The notes under the pieces: generated by a model
What the model saw: only the letters and a program-made list of their open reading frames with translations
The model's database searches: none
Told to the model about the DNA's origin: nothing
Position numbers and translations under genes: made by a program
Origin: JAWLFI01 sp964627995
GTDB taxonomy: Bacteria > Bacteroidota > Bacteroidia > Chitinophagales > Saprospiraceae
Reading direction: 5' to 3'
Length of the DNA: 64,000 nt
Assembly (NCBI GenBank): GCA_964627995.1
Contig: CAZVLN010000006.1
Span: 30,906 to 94,905 of the forward strand
In this document: positions 35,891-45,649 of the stretch, in pieces
Numbering within the stretch: the first letter of the stretch is position 1
Layout: every line of letters begins with the position of its first letter

Positions 35891-37075
35891 ATGAAATTAA
35901 ATATAATGAACACCATTGATTTGCGCTTTGTACTCATCATGCTGCTGATGGGCACTGTTGGAGCCTGCAGCTCAGATGCTGATACTACCGAAAACACGGA
36001 GGATCTAGCCAGTTTAAAAAACTTGCAAAAGGAAAAGCGAGCTGAGTTAAAAGATTTAGAGGACGAACTCAATAATTTAGAAGATCGCATTCAAAAACTA
36101 GATACCAATCAAACTCGAAAACTGCCTACGGTGCGCTTAGATACCTTAGTTCGGTATGACTTCAATCACTATGTGGAAGTACAGGGAACGGTTCAGTCTC
36201 GAGATGAAGTGTCGGCCACCGCTGAATTAGGTGGGCGCATAACAGCCATATTCATAGAAGAGGGCGACCATGTAAAAGAAGGACAAATCGTGGCTAGATT
36301 AGACGATGCTACCCTACAAGCACAAAAAGCGGAGGTGGAGTCTCAACTTTCTTTAGCCCGAGATATTTTTGATCGCCAGAAACAGCTTTGGGAAAAAGAG
36401 ATCGGTTCAGAAGTCCAATATTTACAGGCGAAAAATAACAAAGAAAACCTGGAGAAGAGGTTGCAAACCCTGGAAGTGAATCTGGCTAAAACAAAAATTA
36501 GAGCTCCAAAATCGGGCGTCGTTGACCAACTTTTGTTGAAGTCTGGAGAGTTTGCTTCGCCAGGCTTACCTATTGCTGTTATCATTGACCACCGCCGACT
36601 GAAGGTCGTTATGGAGGTCCCAGAAAATTATTTGGGTCGAGCTCAGGAAGGGGATACGATCACCTTAAACTTTCCCAATATTGATGAAAAGCGATGGGCT
36701 ATCATCAGTTTAGTGGGGAGTAGAATCAACCCCAGGAACCGAACGTTTACTGCGGAGGCATTACTTACTGCAGATCCAGCGGGTTTAATTCGACCAAACA
36801 TGCTCGTTACGGCCCTGATCAATGATTACAGTGAACCTGATGTTATTCAGGTTCCTATCAATATGGTACAACAAGAAATTGGAGGTAACGAATTCGTCTT
36901 TATTAAGGGTATTCGCTCCGACGGCCAGGCTGTTGCCGTAAAGCAAACCATTGAATTGGGGCGCGTATTTAAGGGGCAGGCTGTAGTTAAAACAGGTCTT
37001 GAAGAAGGACAAATCTTACTCCTCGAAGGAGCGAGAAATTTGCGCGACAAGGAACCATTCAGCCCCCTCAAGTAA
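35891..37075 (+). CDS. RND efflux membrane fusion (adaptor) lipoprotein
   Basis: The 394-residue protein has a lipoprotein signal (LIMLLMGTVGACSSD) and a short coiled coil (about 40-72). The lipoyl/biotin-like domain GRITAIFIEEGDHVKEGQIV follows, then an alpha-hairpin and the second lipoyl half KIRAPKSGVVDQLLLKSGE. The beta-barrel and membrane-proximal parts come last. It links the pump at 37109 to the TolC-like channel and lies three bases after that gene. The cysteine of the lipobox would anchor it to the inner membrane. Confidence 0.94.
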   Translation: MKLNIMNTIDLRFVLIMLLMGTVGACSSDADTTENTEDLASLKNLQKEKRAELKDLEDELNNLEDRIQKLDTNQTRKLPTVRLDTLVRYDFNHYVEVQGTVQSRDEVSATAELGGRITAIFIEEGDHVKEGQIVARLDDATLQAQKAEVESQLSLARDIFDRQKQLWEKEIGSEVQYLQAKNNKENLEKRLQTLEVNLAKTKIRAPKSGVVDQLLLKSGEFASPGLPIAVIIDHRRLKVVMEVPENYLGRAQEGDTITLNFPNIDEKRWAIISLVGSRINPRNRTFTAEALLTADPAGLIRPNMLVTALINDYSEPDVIQVPINMVQQEIGGNEFVFIKGIRSDGQAVAVKQTIELGRVFKGQAVVKTGLEEGQILLLEGARNLRDKEPFSPLK

Positions 37076-37108
37076 TCTCTTTTTTTTTAAAATTGAACGC
37101 TACTACCT

Positions 37109-40100
37109 ATGTCTTCATCCAGTGAAAATAAAAATAAAGGGCTTCGGGAATTTTGGCCGACTTCGTTTTCTGTAGATAACGGAACGAGTATCTTCATAAT
37201 CACCTTAATGATTCTCATCTTTGGTATTCAGTCCTATGAGGACATGCCTAAGGAGCAGTTTCCGGAAATTAGTTTCCCTACCGTGTATGTCAACACGCCA
37301 TACTTTGGGAACTCCGCCGTGGACATTGAAAATCTCATCACTCGCCCTCTCGAAAAGGAGGTGGGAACGATCACCGAGTTAAAGGAGTTAAATAGCACTT
37401 CCATTCAGGACTTTTCTATCATCGTGGCTGAATTTGAGTCTGATATCGACATCGATGATGCTGTGCGAAAGGTAAAAGATGCAGTAGATCGGGCTAAAGT
37501 TGAATTTCCAACCGATATGACAGAGGAGCCCAATGTGCTCGATGTCAATTTATCCGAGATCCCCATCATGACCATTAACTTATCAGGGGACTTTTCACTG
37601 GATGCACTGAAAGAGTACACGGAATACCTGGAGGATGAAGTAGAACGGCTACCGCAAATTTCAGATGCGGAAATAAAAGGCGCTTTGGAACGGGAAATGA
37701 AAGTGAATGTCGATCCCTATAAAATGCAAAGTTTGCAACTCAGTTTTACGGATATTGAGAATGCCATCAAATCAGAAAATGTAACCATGTCCGGTGGCGA
37801 ACTTACGCAAGATAAATTCCGACGAGCTATTCGAGTTGTAGGAGAGTTTGAAAGCGCAGAAGAACTCGAGGGGATTATTGTAAAAAGTGAAAATCAGGCT
37901 CCCATTTATCTCCGGGACATTGCCGAGGTTTCATTTGGATATAAAGACAGAACGAGTATTTCGCGAGCCGACGGGTTTCCCGTGGTTTCATTAGATGTCA
38001 TTAAGCGTCAGGGAGAAAACCTGCTCGAGGCTTCGGATTTGATCAAAGAGATCATCACAAAGACCCAGGAAGAACAATTTCCAGAGGAATTGAATGTGCA
38101 AATCTTTAATGATCAGTCTGTAAATACTCGAAATCAGGTTCAAAATCTGGAGAACAGCATCATATCAGGTGTGATTTTAGTCGTGCTAGTTCTTTTATTC
38201 TTCCTGGGCCTGCGCAATGCCAGTTTCGTCGGCTTAGCCATTCCGCTATCCATGTTATTGGGTATTCTGACCTTATATCTATTAGGCTACACCCTTAATA
38301 TTGTAGTCCTGTTCTCTCTCATTCTCGCACTGGGTCTTCTGGTGGATAACGCTATTGTAGTCGTTGAAAATATTTATCGATATGTTCAAGACGGCTATGA
38401 TCCCATTAAAGCCTCAAAGTATGGGGCGGGAGAAGTAGCCGTTCCGATTATAGCCTCTACAGCTACTACTCTGGCCGCCTTTGTGCCCCTTTTATTTTGG
38501 CCGGGAGTGTCGGGCGAGTTTATGAAGTTTTTACCTATAACTCTTATCATTGTTCTCACTTCGTCGCTGATTGTAGCCCTGGTTATTAACCCGGTGTTCA
38601 CTTCCGTATTTATGAAGGAGGACAAGAAAGCAGAAAGTGTTGCGCGAAGAAATAAGCGACGGCGCAATGTGCTTATAACGGCAGCAGTTTTAATGGTTCT
38701 AGCATGGATATTCTATTTTGCAGGTGTAATTTGGCTTCGAAATGCATTGGGAATAGCTGCTTTGATAAGTCTTCTTAACTTTTTTGTGCTACGACCGTCA
38801 GCATTCTACTTCCAAAATCGTTTGCTCCCAAAAATTGAAAATTTCTACGATAATTTTGTACGGCTGGCCTTAACCGGATACCGCCCGTATGTCATTTTTG
38901 GAGGAACCAATATCCTGTTAGTGGTGGCTATCTTTCTAGTGTTCGTCCGCCAGCCGAAAGTAGAGTTCTTCCCGAGTCCAGACCCTGTTTACGTCAATGC
39001 CTTCATTGAACTTCCCCTGGGCACTGATATCGAACGAACTGACGAAATGGTGCGACAAATTGAAGAAAAAGTCGATAAGGTGATAGAGCCCTATGAGGAT
39101 ATCATAGCCTCTGTTCTTGTCCAAATTGGGGAGAATACCGCTGACCCTTCAGGGCCACCGGAGCCCGGATCAACGCCCAACAAGGCTCGCTTAACTGTCG
39201 AATTTGTCAAGTTTGAAGAGCGAGGAGGGATGAGCACCGTAGAGGTAATGGAAAAGCTCCGAAATGCCATGCAAGGATTTCCCGGTGTGCGAATTGTAGT
39301 GGATCAAAACCAGAACGGCCCACCTACAGGAAAACCGATCAATTTGGAAATTCAAGGAGACGATATCCAAGATTTAACCCAACTTTCGCAAGATGTTATT
39401 GGCTATATCGAATCGCAGAACATCCCCGGTATTGAGGAATTAAAAGCAGATGTAAAATTGGGTAAGCCCGAACTTCAGGTGAACATCAAACGTGCCGAAG
39501 CGCGTCGATATGGTCTGTCGACCTTTGCGATTAGTGATGCCATTCGAACAGCTGTTTTTGGAAAGGAGGTTTCCAAATATAAATTGAACGAAGATGAGTA
39601 TCCCATATTCATCCGCCTTCAGGAAGCGTATCGCGCAGACATTACGGATATCATGAATCAGCGTATCACCTTTAGAGATCCTGCCAGTGGACGTATCACG
39701 CAAGTCCCCATATCGGCAGTAGCCAGCGTAGACTACAGTTCTACCTATTCGGCTATTAAACGAAAGGATCAACAGCGGATGATTACCATCTTTTCCAATG
39801 TTCTGGAGGGATACAATGCCAACGAAATCGTAAATGAATTGCAACTAGAGCTGGATCGCTACGATTGGCCAGATGGGTTTTCGTACAAATTTACCGGAGA
39901 GCAAGCTGACCAGGCGGAGACCTCAGCATTTTTGAGTCGCGCCCTGTTGATTGTAGTATTTTTGATATTCATTATCATCGTCGCCCAATTTAATTCAGTC
40001 ATCTCGCCTTTTATCATTCTGGGATCCGTTATTTTAAGTACAATTGGTGTATTTCTCGGTTTAGTGATTTCTGGAGATAATGTTGTCATCGTTATGACAG

Positions 40101-40546
40101 GCGTGGGAATCATTTCATTGGCGGGAATCGTAGTAAATAATGCTATCGTTTTAATCGACTATATAAACCTAACCATTCGGAGAAAGAGAATGTCTCAGGG
40201 CTTAGCCAACAATGGGCTTCCATTACCTCAAGTAAAGGAAGCCATTATTGAGGCAGGAGGAGTGCGTTTGCGACCCGTATTATTGACAGCCATAACAACA
40301 ATTATTGGCCTGTTGCCTTTGGCTGTAGGGCTAAACATCAACTTTTTTACCTTAGTCTCTGAATTTGACCCTCAAATATATGTTGGAGGGGATAATGCAG
40401 CATTTTGGGGGCCCATGGCAAAAACTGTTATCTACGGCTTGACTTTCGCTACTTTCTTAACTTTGATTGTAGTTCCCATAATGTATTGGTTGAGTTATCA
40501 ACTAAAGTTTTACTTCATGCGTTGGTTTAATAACATAAATGATTAA
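37109..40546 (+). CDS. RND family inner-membrane efflux permease
   Basis: The 1145-residue proton-driven pump has the RND layout of 12 transmembrane helices and two large periplasmic loops. The N-terminus (INV-type IFIITLMILIFGIQSY) precedes the first periplasmic loop (YPGA-like PYFGNSAVDIENLITRPLEK). TM4 carries the proton-relay motif LGLLVDNAIVVVENIYR with Asp413 followed by Asn rather than the Asp-Asp of AcrB. The second half has GIISLAGIVVNNAIVLIDYI. The length exceeds AcrB by about 95 residues. It forms a tripartite pump with the two preceding genes. Substrate is unknown. Confidence 0.95.
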   Translation: MSSSSENKNKGLREFWPTSFSVDNGTSIFIITLMILIFGIQSYEDMPKEQFPEISFPTVYVNTPYFGNSAVDIENLITRPLEKEVGTITELKELNSTSIQDFSIIVAEFESDIDIDDAVRKVKDAVDRAKVEFPTDMTEEPNVLDVNLSEIPIMTINLSGDFSLDALKEYTEYLEDEVERLPQISDAEIKGALEREMKVNVDPYKMQSLQLSFTDIENAIKSENVTMSGGELTQDKFRRAIRVVGEFESAEELEGIIVKSENQAPIYLRDIAEVSFGYKDRTSISRADGFPVVSLDVIKRQGENLLEASDLIKEIITKTQEEQFPEELNVQIFNDQSVNTRNQVQNLENSIISGVILVVLVLLFFLGLRNASFVGLAIPLSMLLGILTLYLLGYTLNIVVLFSLILALGLLVDNAIVVVENIYRYVQDGYDPIKASKYGAGEVAVPIIASTATTLAAFVPLLFWPGVSGEFMKFLPITLIIVLTSSLIVALVINPVFTSVFMKEDKKAESVARRNKRRRNVLITAAVLMVLAWIFYFAGVIWLRNALGIAALISLLNFFVLRPSAFYFQNRLLPKIENFYDNFVRLALTGYRPYVIFGGTNILLVVAIFLVFVRQPKVEFFPSPDPVYVNAFIELPLGTDIERTDEMVRQIEEKVDKVIEPYEDIIASVLVQIGENTADPSGPPEPGSTPNKARLTVEFVKFEERGGMSTVEVMEKLRNAMQGFPGVRIVVDQNQNGPPTGKPINLEIQGDDIQDLTQLSQDVIGYIESQNIPGIEELKADVKLGKPELQVNIKRAEARRYGLSTFAISDAIRTAVFGKEVSKYKLNEDEYPIFIRLQEAYRADITDIMNQRITFRDPASGRITQVPISAVASVDYSSTYSAIKRKDQQRMITIFSNVLEGYNANEIVNELQLELDRYDWPDGFSYKFTGEQADQAETSAFLSRALLIVVFLIFIIIVAQFNSVISPFIILGSVILSTIGVFLGLVISGDNVVIVMTGVGIISLAGIVVNNAIVLIDYINLTIRRKRMSQGLANNGLPLPQVKEAIIEAGGVRLRPVLLTAITTIIGLLPLAVGLNINFFTLVSEFDPQIYVGGDNAAFWGPMAKTVIYGLTFATFLTLIVVPIMYWLSYQLKFYFMRWFNNIND

Positions 40547-40548
40547 AG

Positions 40549-41187
40549 ATGGATTTGTCTCATTTGCGCGCGACTTATAATAACGAGCACCTCCAAGAAC
40601 CGTTACCAGACATACCCTGGCCTGTAGTTGAAGCCTGGTTTCGAGAGGCCTTAGTATACGAGGGGCTTAAAGAACCCAATGCGATGGCATTAGCCACCGT
40701 CGATGAAAACGGTCAGCCTGCCGTTCGTTTAGTATTAGTGAAAGAAATCAGAGATGAAGGCCTTGTATTTTTCACCAATTATGACAGCCAAAAAGGGAAG
40801 CATATTGCCCAAAACCCCAAGGTGGCCGGAACGATTTGGTGGCCAGAAATGGAACGGCAAATTCGAGTAGAAGGTACTGCGGAAAAAATATCCGCTGAGG
40901 AGTCTACTGCTTATTTCCAGTCGCGACCTAAGGGCTCTCAGATCGGCGCAAAGGTCTCCCCCCAAAGTCAGCCCATTCCCAATGCATCATTTTTGGAAGA
41001 GAAAATGGCTGAAGCAGAAGAGGCCGCTAAAGGTCAAAAAGTCCTTGAACGTCCCGAAAATTGGGGTGGATATATGATTCGAGCACACCATGTCGAATTA
41101 TGGTTAGGTCAGCCCAATCGCTTACATGACCGCATTCTATATCAGAAAAAGGACAAATCCTGGATCCGAGAGCGCCTAGCTCCATAA
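40549..41187 (+). CDS. pdxH: Pyridoxamine 5'-phosphate oxidase
   Basis: This FMN enzyme makes pyridoxal 5'-phosphate from pyridoxine or pyridoxamine phosphate. The 212-residue protein has MALATVDENGQPAVRLVLVK, FFTNYDSQKGKHI, the FMN and substrate residues in QSRPKGSQIGA, and the C-terminal signature RLHDRILYQ preceded by HHVELWLGQPN. It lies two bases after the RND pump gene, so it probably shares its transcript, although the functions are unrelated. Confidence 0.97.
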   Translation: MDLSHLRATYNNEHLQEPLPDIPWPVVEAWFREALVYEGLKEPNAMALATVDENGQPAVRLVLVKEIRDEGLVFFTNYDSQKGKHIAQNPKVAGTIWWPEMERQIRVEGTAEKISAEESTAYFQSRPKGSQIGAKVSPQSQPIPNASFLEEKMAEAEEAAKGQKVLERPENWGGYMIRAHHVELWLGQPNRLHDRILYQKKDKSWIRERLAP

Positions 41188-41329
41188 TTTCCCAGGTTTG
41201 CCATCAGCAAGTTGGCATTGTAAAAAACAAAGGCTAATCAATTGATTTTTTTAGCATCCTCTACAATACACTTGATGAACATCATGTAACTCAATGACAT
41301 ATATCACCAATAAAGTATTTTCTACTGTT

Positions 41330-41337
41330 TAGTTTTG
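41330..41337 (+). promoter_or_regulatory. -7 box of the zincin lipoprotein gene
   Basis: TAGTTTTG matches TAnnTTTG, 23 bases before the ATG at 41361. Confidence 0.5.
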
Positions 41338-41360
41338 ATTAAAGCTAAAACATTAGAAAT

Positions 41361-43481
41361 ATGCGTTACTTTATTTTTTTAATCGTAGTTTTAATTGGGT
41401 TTGGTTGTAACTCAGACGATGATATGCCAGATCCCATTCCTGGTGAAGAGGTGACAATGGATGTTGGACCGACTGGAGGAGAGGTCGCTTTAAATGAATT
41501 CAGGCTTCGCATTCCTGCAGGAGCCTTTGAGGAATCAAATTCTATCACTATAAGGGAAGAAGATATTGAGCATCCAAGTTTTTCAGATGTCATTTCTAAA
41601 ACCTATAAGGTGGAAGGTATTCCTGGAAACTATACCGAGCAAATTGAAATTGGACTCGTTTCAGATACAGATTTGCCAACTAGTAGCTACTTTACAGTGC
41701 AGGAAGTTGGATTTGTTTCAAGCTTAGACTCAGTTATTCCAAAAAATCGGCTACTAACACCGGATATTGGAGGTTCGGAAATGTGGGCTATGCTGGCCCC
41801 CCCTAGTGATGGCCTTCAAAGTGAAAATTCAGAGGTTGAGCCCCGTGAGGAAGCTAAATTAGAGTTCTCAATATTTGGCATCTCTTCTTATGCGACTTAC
41901 ACGACTTCTGACGGTAAATTTGCAATTTCATTTCCCGCAGAATATTTAGATAAAATATACACCCTTGGCGCACAGCTATCAGAAGCGTACACAACGATTG
42001 AGAATACTGGATTCTCTTTTGATGACCGCACCAATTGGCCCATGAAAGTTACAGTAGAAAATTTAAAGCCTTCTGTTTATGGATATGCCGGCGCATCGAT
42101 TTGGGGAGAAAACTATGGATTCATAGAAATCAACCTTTTACACATTGATAAGGCAGCAGAATTAAAAACGACAGTGGGCCATGAATTACTGCACATTGCA
42201 CAAAGCCTTTATGACCCCAGAAACTCCTTTTCAAAAGCTAAGTTCGCAGCGCCTCACCTTTGGCTTGATGAGGCGGTCAGTGTCTGGTTTGAGCGAATTA
42301 TATCTGGCAATCCAAATTATGTATCACCCGTGTTTGAAACGGCCGCTAAGACCGCTTTGATTGGTGCGCAAGTAGCGGGTAGTCCAAATTATCGTGCAGA
42401 CTATGGCTACGCACAAGCACCACTTATTCAGTTTATTGAAAACGAATTCGGTCGTGATAAAATAGCAAAGTTTTACGATGAAATTGCTAAGGGTAAATCA
42501 GCTTTTGACGCGATTAATAATAGCTTACCACAAAATATTTCTTCCTTCTGGCATGATTATTTGGATGAGCTCCTAACCTTCTCGATTTATGCTTCGGATG
42601 GCTTCGGCCCCAGCTGGCTTATAGGAAATTCGCTCCGGACGGATTTGCCAAGTAGCCCCACCTCTACCTTTGGTGGGGGCAGTGGTCCTCTCTCTGCCCG
42701 ATTGTTTTACTTTAAAGATGACAATGCATACACGAGAGCGGCACACGGAATATTTGAACTCCAGGAAAGTGTTTCATCGGATGAGCAGCAAGTTCATGTT
42801 TATAAATTTAATTCTTCAGGCGCAGAACATTTGGGTACAGCCTCAGATTCTGTCTTCGTCAAAGATTACAACCAATTGCTTAGCGATGGCTATAGAATTG
42901 TAGCTGTCGTTGCGGGAAGCGCAATGGATCTTGAGCCTGGAACATTTCAAGACTATAAATTCAACCCCTTTGTTTTGGAAGAGATCAATTTGGGATTTTT
43001 AAAGTTCGATTTGCGCGTTAAAGGGACGGAACGTGTAACTAAACCGGATTCGAGCTATACGAACGAAACGACTGTGGTCCTGACTAATAGTTTCTACTAT
43101 GCAAATAATAGTGGCCCAATATCATTTAATAAAAGTGGAAATACTGTTTCGTATGCTTATTCCTACACCTATGTAAATGGCACCTTTACTACACGTGCCA
43201 CTTTCACTTTTGATGATCTCTCTTTAGGGGTTCCCCGGGCCATTGAATATTTTTCGATTGAACAAGAAGCTACAGATGGCAATTTTGAGAGTCGCACCAC
43301 TATGCAAGGACAAAACCTTAGTCTAAGAACGGAGTACAGTTTCCATCAATTTGGAGTAGCTGATAATCCGTCTGGGCAAATTTTAAATGTCTCAGATACC
43401 TATACTTCACAATCTCGGATGGATGAACTGATCAGTTTTGATGCCTCCGAAGGAAGTATAAGCATTCGTTTCTTAGAGTAG
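41361..43481 (+). CDS. Zinc-metallopeptidase-like surface lipoprotein
   Basis: The 706-residue protein has a lipoprotein signal with Cys16 (VVLIGFGCNSDDD), so it is membrane anchored. The N-terminal part (about 30-120) resembles a ZU5-type beta domain (GPTGGEVALNEFRLRIPAG, the ZU5 opening). A gluzincin-like site follows: HELLH at 274-278, then LWLDEAVSVWFE with E304 as candidate third ligand, in the arrangement of peptidase MA/M1-like enzymes. The C-terminal 250 residues are beta-rich and unassigned, and no T9SS sorting domain is seen. Peptidase activity is inferred. The gene is monocistronic with its own promoter. Confidence 0.72.
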   Translation: MRYFIFLIVVLIGFGCNSDDDMPDPIPGEEVTMDVGPTGGEVALNEFRLRIPAGAFEESNSITIREEDIEHPSFSDVISKTYKVEGIPGNYTEQIEIGLVSDTDLPTSSYFTVQEVGFVSSLDSVIPKNRLLTPDIGGSEMWAMLAPPSDGLQSENSEVEPREEAKLEFSIFGISSYATYTTSDGKFAISFPAEYLDKIYTLGAQLSEAYTTIENTGFSFDDRTNWPMKVTVENLKPSVYGYAGASIWGENYGFIEINLLHIDKAAELKTTVGHELLHIAQSLYDPRNSFSKAKFAAPHLWLDEAVSVWFERIISGNPNYVSPVFETAAKTALIGAQVAGSPNYRADYGYAQAPLIQFIENEFGRDKIAKFYDEIAKGKSAFDAINNSLPQNISSFWHDYLDELLTFSIYASDGFGPSWLIGNSLRTDLPSSPTSTFGGGSGPLSARLFYFKDDNAYTRAAHGIFELQESVSSDEQQVHVYKFNSSGAEHLGTASDSVFVKDYNQLLSDGYRIVAVVAGSAMDLEPGTFQDYKFNPFVLEEINLGFLKFDLRVKGTERVTKPDSSYTNETTVVLTNSFYYANNSGPISFNKSGNTVSYAYSYTYVNGTFTTRATFTFDDLSLGVPRAIEYFSIEQEATDGNFESRTTMQGQNLSLRTEYSFHQFGVADNPSGQILNVSDTYTSQSRMDELISFDASEGSISIRFLE

Positions 43482-43630
43482 GTTAAAGCAAATCTTGGCT
43501 TATCTAACCCCTAAAATTATTTTGGATCGAAGGTATTAATTTTAAGTACGAACTACCTTATCGGTTTAGGGCTTTGATGTTCACTTGCTATCTTTTCCAA
43601 CAATTTGCTGAGTCAGCACGTTATACCGAT

Positions 43631-44017
43631 ATGTACGCCAAAACAACGGAAAATATTTGTGTTCAAGTTCAGCCCTGGTATCGACCCGAGCTCAGCGAGC
43701 GTAAACAGCGCAAGTATTATTTTTCTTATCAAATTCATATCACAAACGAAAGCGAATTCGATATAAAGTTGCTATCTCGGCATTGGATCATTTTCGATTC
43801 AGCAGGTGTGAAGCGGAAGGTTGATGGAAAAGGCGTCATTGGCGAGCAGCCCATTATTCTCCAAGGAGATCGATATAGCTACGAATCTTGGTGTCCTTTG
43901 CTTTCGGAGGTGGGCTACATGGCCGGATATTACATCGTGGAGCGCTTGCTTGATGAAAGCAGGCATCAAATAATCATACCTCGCTTTCACTTGATTACCC
44001 CGGAAATGAAAAACTAG
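43631..44017 (+). CDS. apaG: ApaG (Co2+/Mg2+ efflux-associated) protein
   Basis: The 128-residue protein is an ApaG beta-sandwich: VQVQPWYRPELS, FSYQIHITNES, LSRHWIIFDSAG, GKGVIGEQPIILQ and IPRFHLITPEM. ApaG domains are found alone in bacteria and fused in some F-box proteins, and the biochemical role is unsettled. The frame is open to 43577, but starting at ATG 43631 gives the family's usual length and conserved N-terminus, so it is preferred. It is a monocistronic gene in a mostly AT-rich surrounding. Confidence 0.93.
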   Translation: MYAKTTENICVQVQPWYRPELSERKQRKYYFSYQIHITNESEFDIKLLSRHWIIFDSAGVKRKVDGKGVIGEQPIILQGDRYSYESWCPLLSEVGYMAGYYIVERLLDESRHQIIIPRFHLITPEMKN

Positions 44018-44283
44018 TTTTTTTAGGTAATTTCACCAAGCAACTATAATGAAGCAATAAATAGATTGCTTTTTACTGGGTCGTTTATGCTTAACGTGAA
44101 AATTTACAAGCCGGATAAACTATCATTCACTATGCTCTTGTTATTTGACTCATTTTAGCAACCGCCCTTTAGGGTACGCATTTCATCTTCATCTTTAAGT
44201 GTTTGGAAAATTAAGTTGTATTCGAAATATATAATTTCAAATACAATTTTTTTTGTAACTTAGAAAAAGATAAAACTATTCCC

Positions 44284-45462
44284 ATGAAAATATTTGCTTG
44301 GCTACTGTCTCTGACTTTATCATTAAACATCCTGGCTCAAGATCGAGAAATTGAGTTTCGAGATTTGACCTTTAGCGAGGCCTTAACAGCTGCAGATGAA
44401 GAAAATAAGCCCATTTTTATGGATTGCTACACCACCTGGTGCGGTCCATGCAAATGGATGGCAGCAAATATTTTTACTGAAAATGAGATAGCCGATTTCT
44501 ACAATGAAAACTTTGTATGTGTCAAATTTGATATGGAAAAAGGGGAGGGAATAGAGCTTGCTAAGGAATTTAAAATAAGAGCCTACCCCACCTTGCTTTT
44601 TGTGGATGCGAACAGAGAGCTAGTCATGAAACAAATTGGAGCACCCCGAGATCCTGAACCATATATCAATCTCGGTGAAAATGCTAGAAGTGAGGATTAT
44701 AATTTGATTGCTTTGGCTGAAAATGTAGACGAAAATCGAAACGATGCCTCGTACATGGCGAAATATTTTAAAGTCATGGCTGCAGCAGATATGGTGGATC
44801 AAGAACAAGTGGATCAATATTTTTCACAAATACCAAAAGATGAGTGGCTTAGCGCAGAGAACGTAGAAATCATGTCGAGTATTGAGCACGACATCGAAAG
44901 CCAGATTTTTCAAGATCTGGTAGCCCGCAGCGACGCTTATGTAGCTGTCGATTCTACGCTGAAGGATGTGATAGGATATAGCATTGTGAGTGCATTATTA
45001 AACGAAGCTTACAGCAGAAAAGAGACGGCAGAAGAGGATTATTTAGCGCTGCTCAATAAAGTGAAGTCCTGGGAATTTCCCGGAAAAGGCCTGGCCCTCT
45101 TCATGGTAGAATCACGAGTAGCCCAAAGACAAGGATCTGAAGATTATATTGAGTATTGCCTGGAAAAGGTAAAACCGAACGTATGGGACAACCCCAATGA
45201 GCTCAATAGCGTAGCGTGGTATTTCTTCAAAAACACGGATGAGCCGGAGCATTTAAAGGCAGCTGAATCGTGGGCTGAACGTGCCGTCGCCCTGGAGCCC
45301 AGTCACCACATTTTAGACACTTATGCCAATCTGCTCTTTAAAAACGGCAAAAAACAAAAAGCCTTAGAGGTTGGAAAACAAGCGCTGAATGTAGCTCAGG
45401 CGGAGGGTGCTGACACTCAGGCCTACGAGGAGTTCATCGCAACAATAAAAGAGGAAATGTAG
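44284..45462 (+). CDS. Periplasmic thioredoxin-domain protein with helical repeat region
   Basis: The 392-residue protein has a signal peptide (AWLLSLTLSLNILAQ). The thioredoxin-like domain has WCGPC (W52, C53, C56) and the cis-proline segment AYPTLLFVDANR. Long helical repeats follow (about 140-390) resembling TPR, with SVAWYFFKN and AERAVALEP near the end. It probably acts in disulfide handling in the periplasm. A GC-rich structured element lies 55 bases downstream. Confidence 0.9.
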   Translation: MKIFAWLLSLTLSLNILAQDREIEFRDLTFSEALTAADEENKPIFMDCYTTWCGPCKWMAANIFTENEIADFYNENFVCVKFDMEKGEGIELAKEFKIRAYPTLLFVDANRELVMKQIGAPRDPEPYINLGENARSEDYNLIALAENVDENRNDASYMAKYFKVMAAADMVDQEQVDQYFSQIPKDEWLSAENVEIMSSIEHDIESQIFQDLVARSDAYVAVDSTLKDVIGYSIVSALLNEAYSRKETAEEDYLALLNKVKSWEFPGKGLALFMVESRVAQRQGSEDYIEYCLEKVKPNVWDNPNELNSVAWYFFKNTDEPEHLKAAESWAERAVALEPSHHILDTYANLLFKNGKKQKALEVGKQALNVAQAEGADTQAYEEFIATIKEEM

Positions 45463-45516
45463 AGAAGCCCCTTTTCATACATTTCTAAAACCCAAGTTGG
45501 ATACAATCATCGCTTT

Positions 45517-45616
45517 GCGTCAGCGATGAGGAAGGTCCTGCCGCAGGCAGGAGTGCGAGCACAGCGAGTACCGACAGCCTGGATCGTAGCGACCGCGCGA
45601 ATCTGCGCGGTGACGC
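45517..45616 (+). ncRNA. Candidate structured RNA element, copy 2
   Basis: The element closes with GCGTCA (45517-45522)/TGACGC (45611-45616). Inside are TCCTGCC-GCA-GGCAGGA (45536-45552) and ACCGCGC/GCGCGGT (45592-45611). Conserved blocks GCGTCAGCGATG, CGAGCAC, GCGAG, ACCGA and ACAGCC-TGGATC run in the same order as in copy 1 at 29355. The fourth outer base pair changes from C-G there to T-A here, a compensatory change. An A-run (45625-45634) follows on the same strand. It lies between the thioredoxin gene and the convergent UspA gene. Confidence 0.6.
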
Positions 45617-45649
45617 CCTAATCATAAAAAAAACACGCCTTTTTAATAT

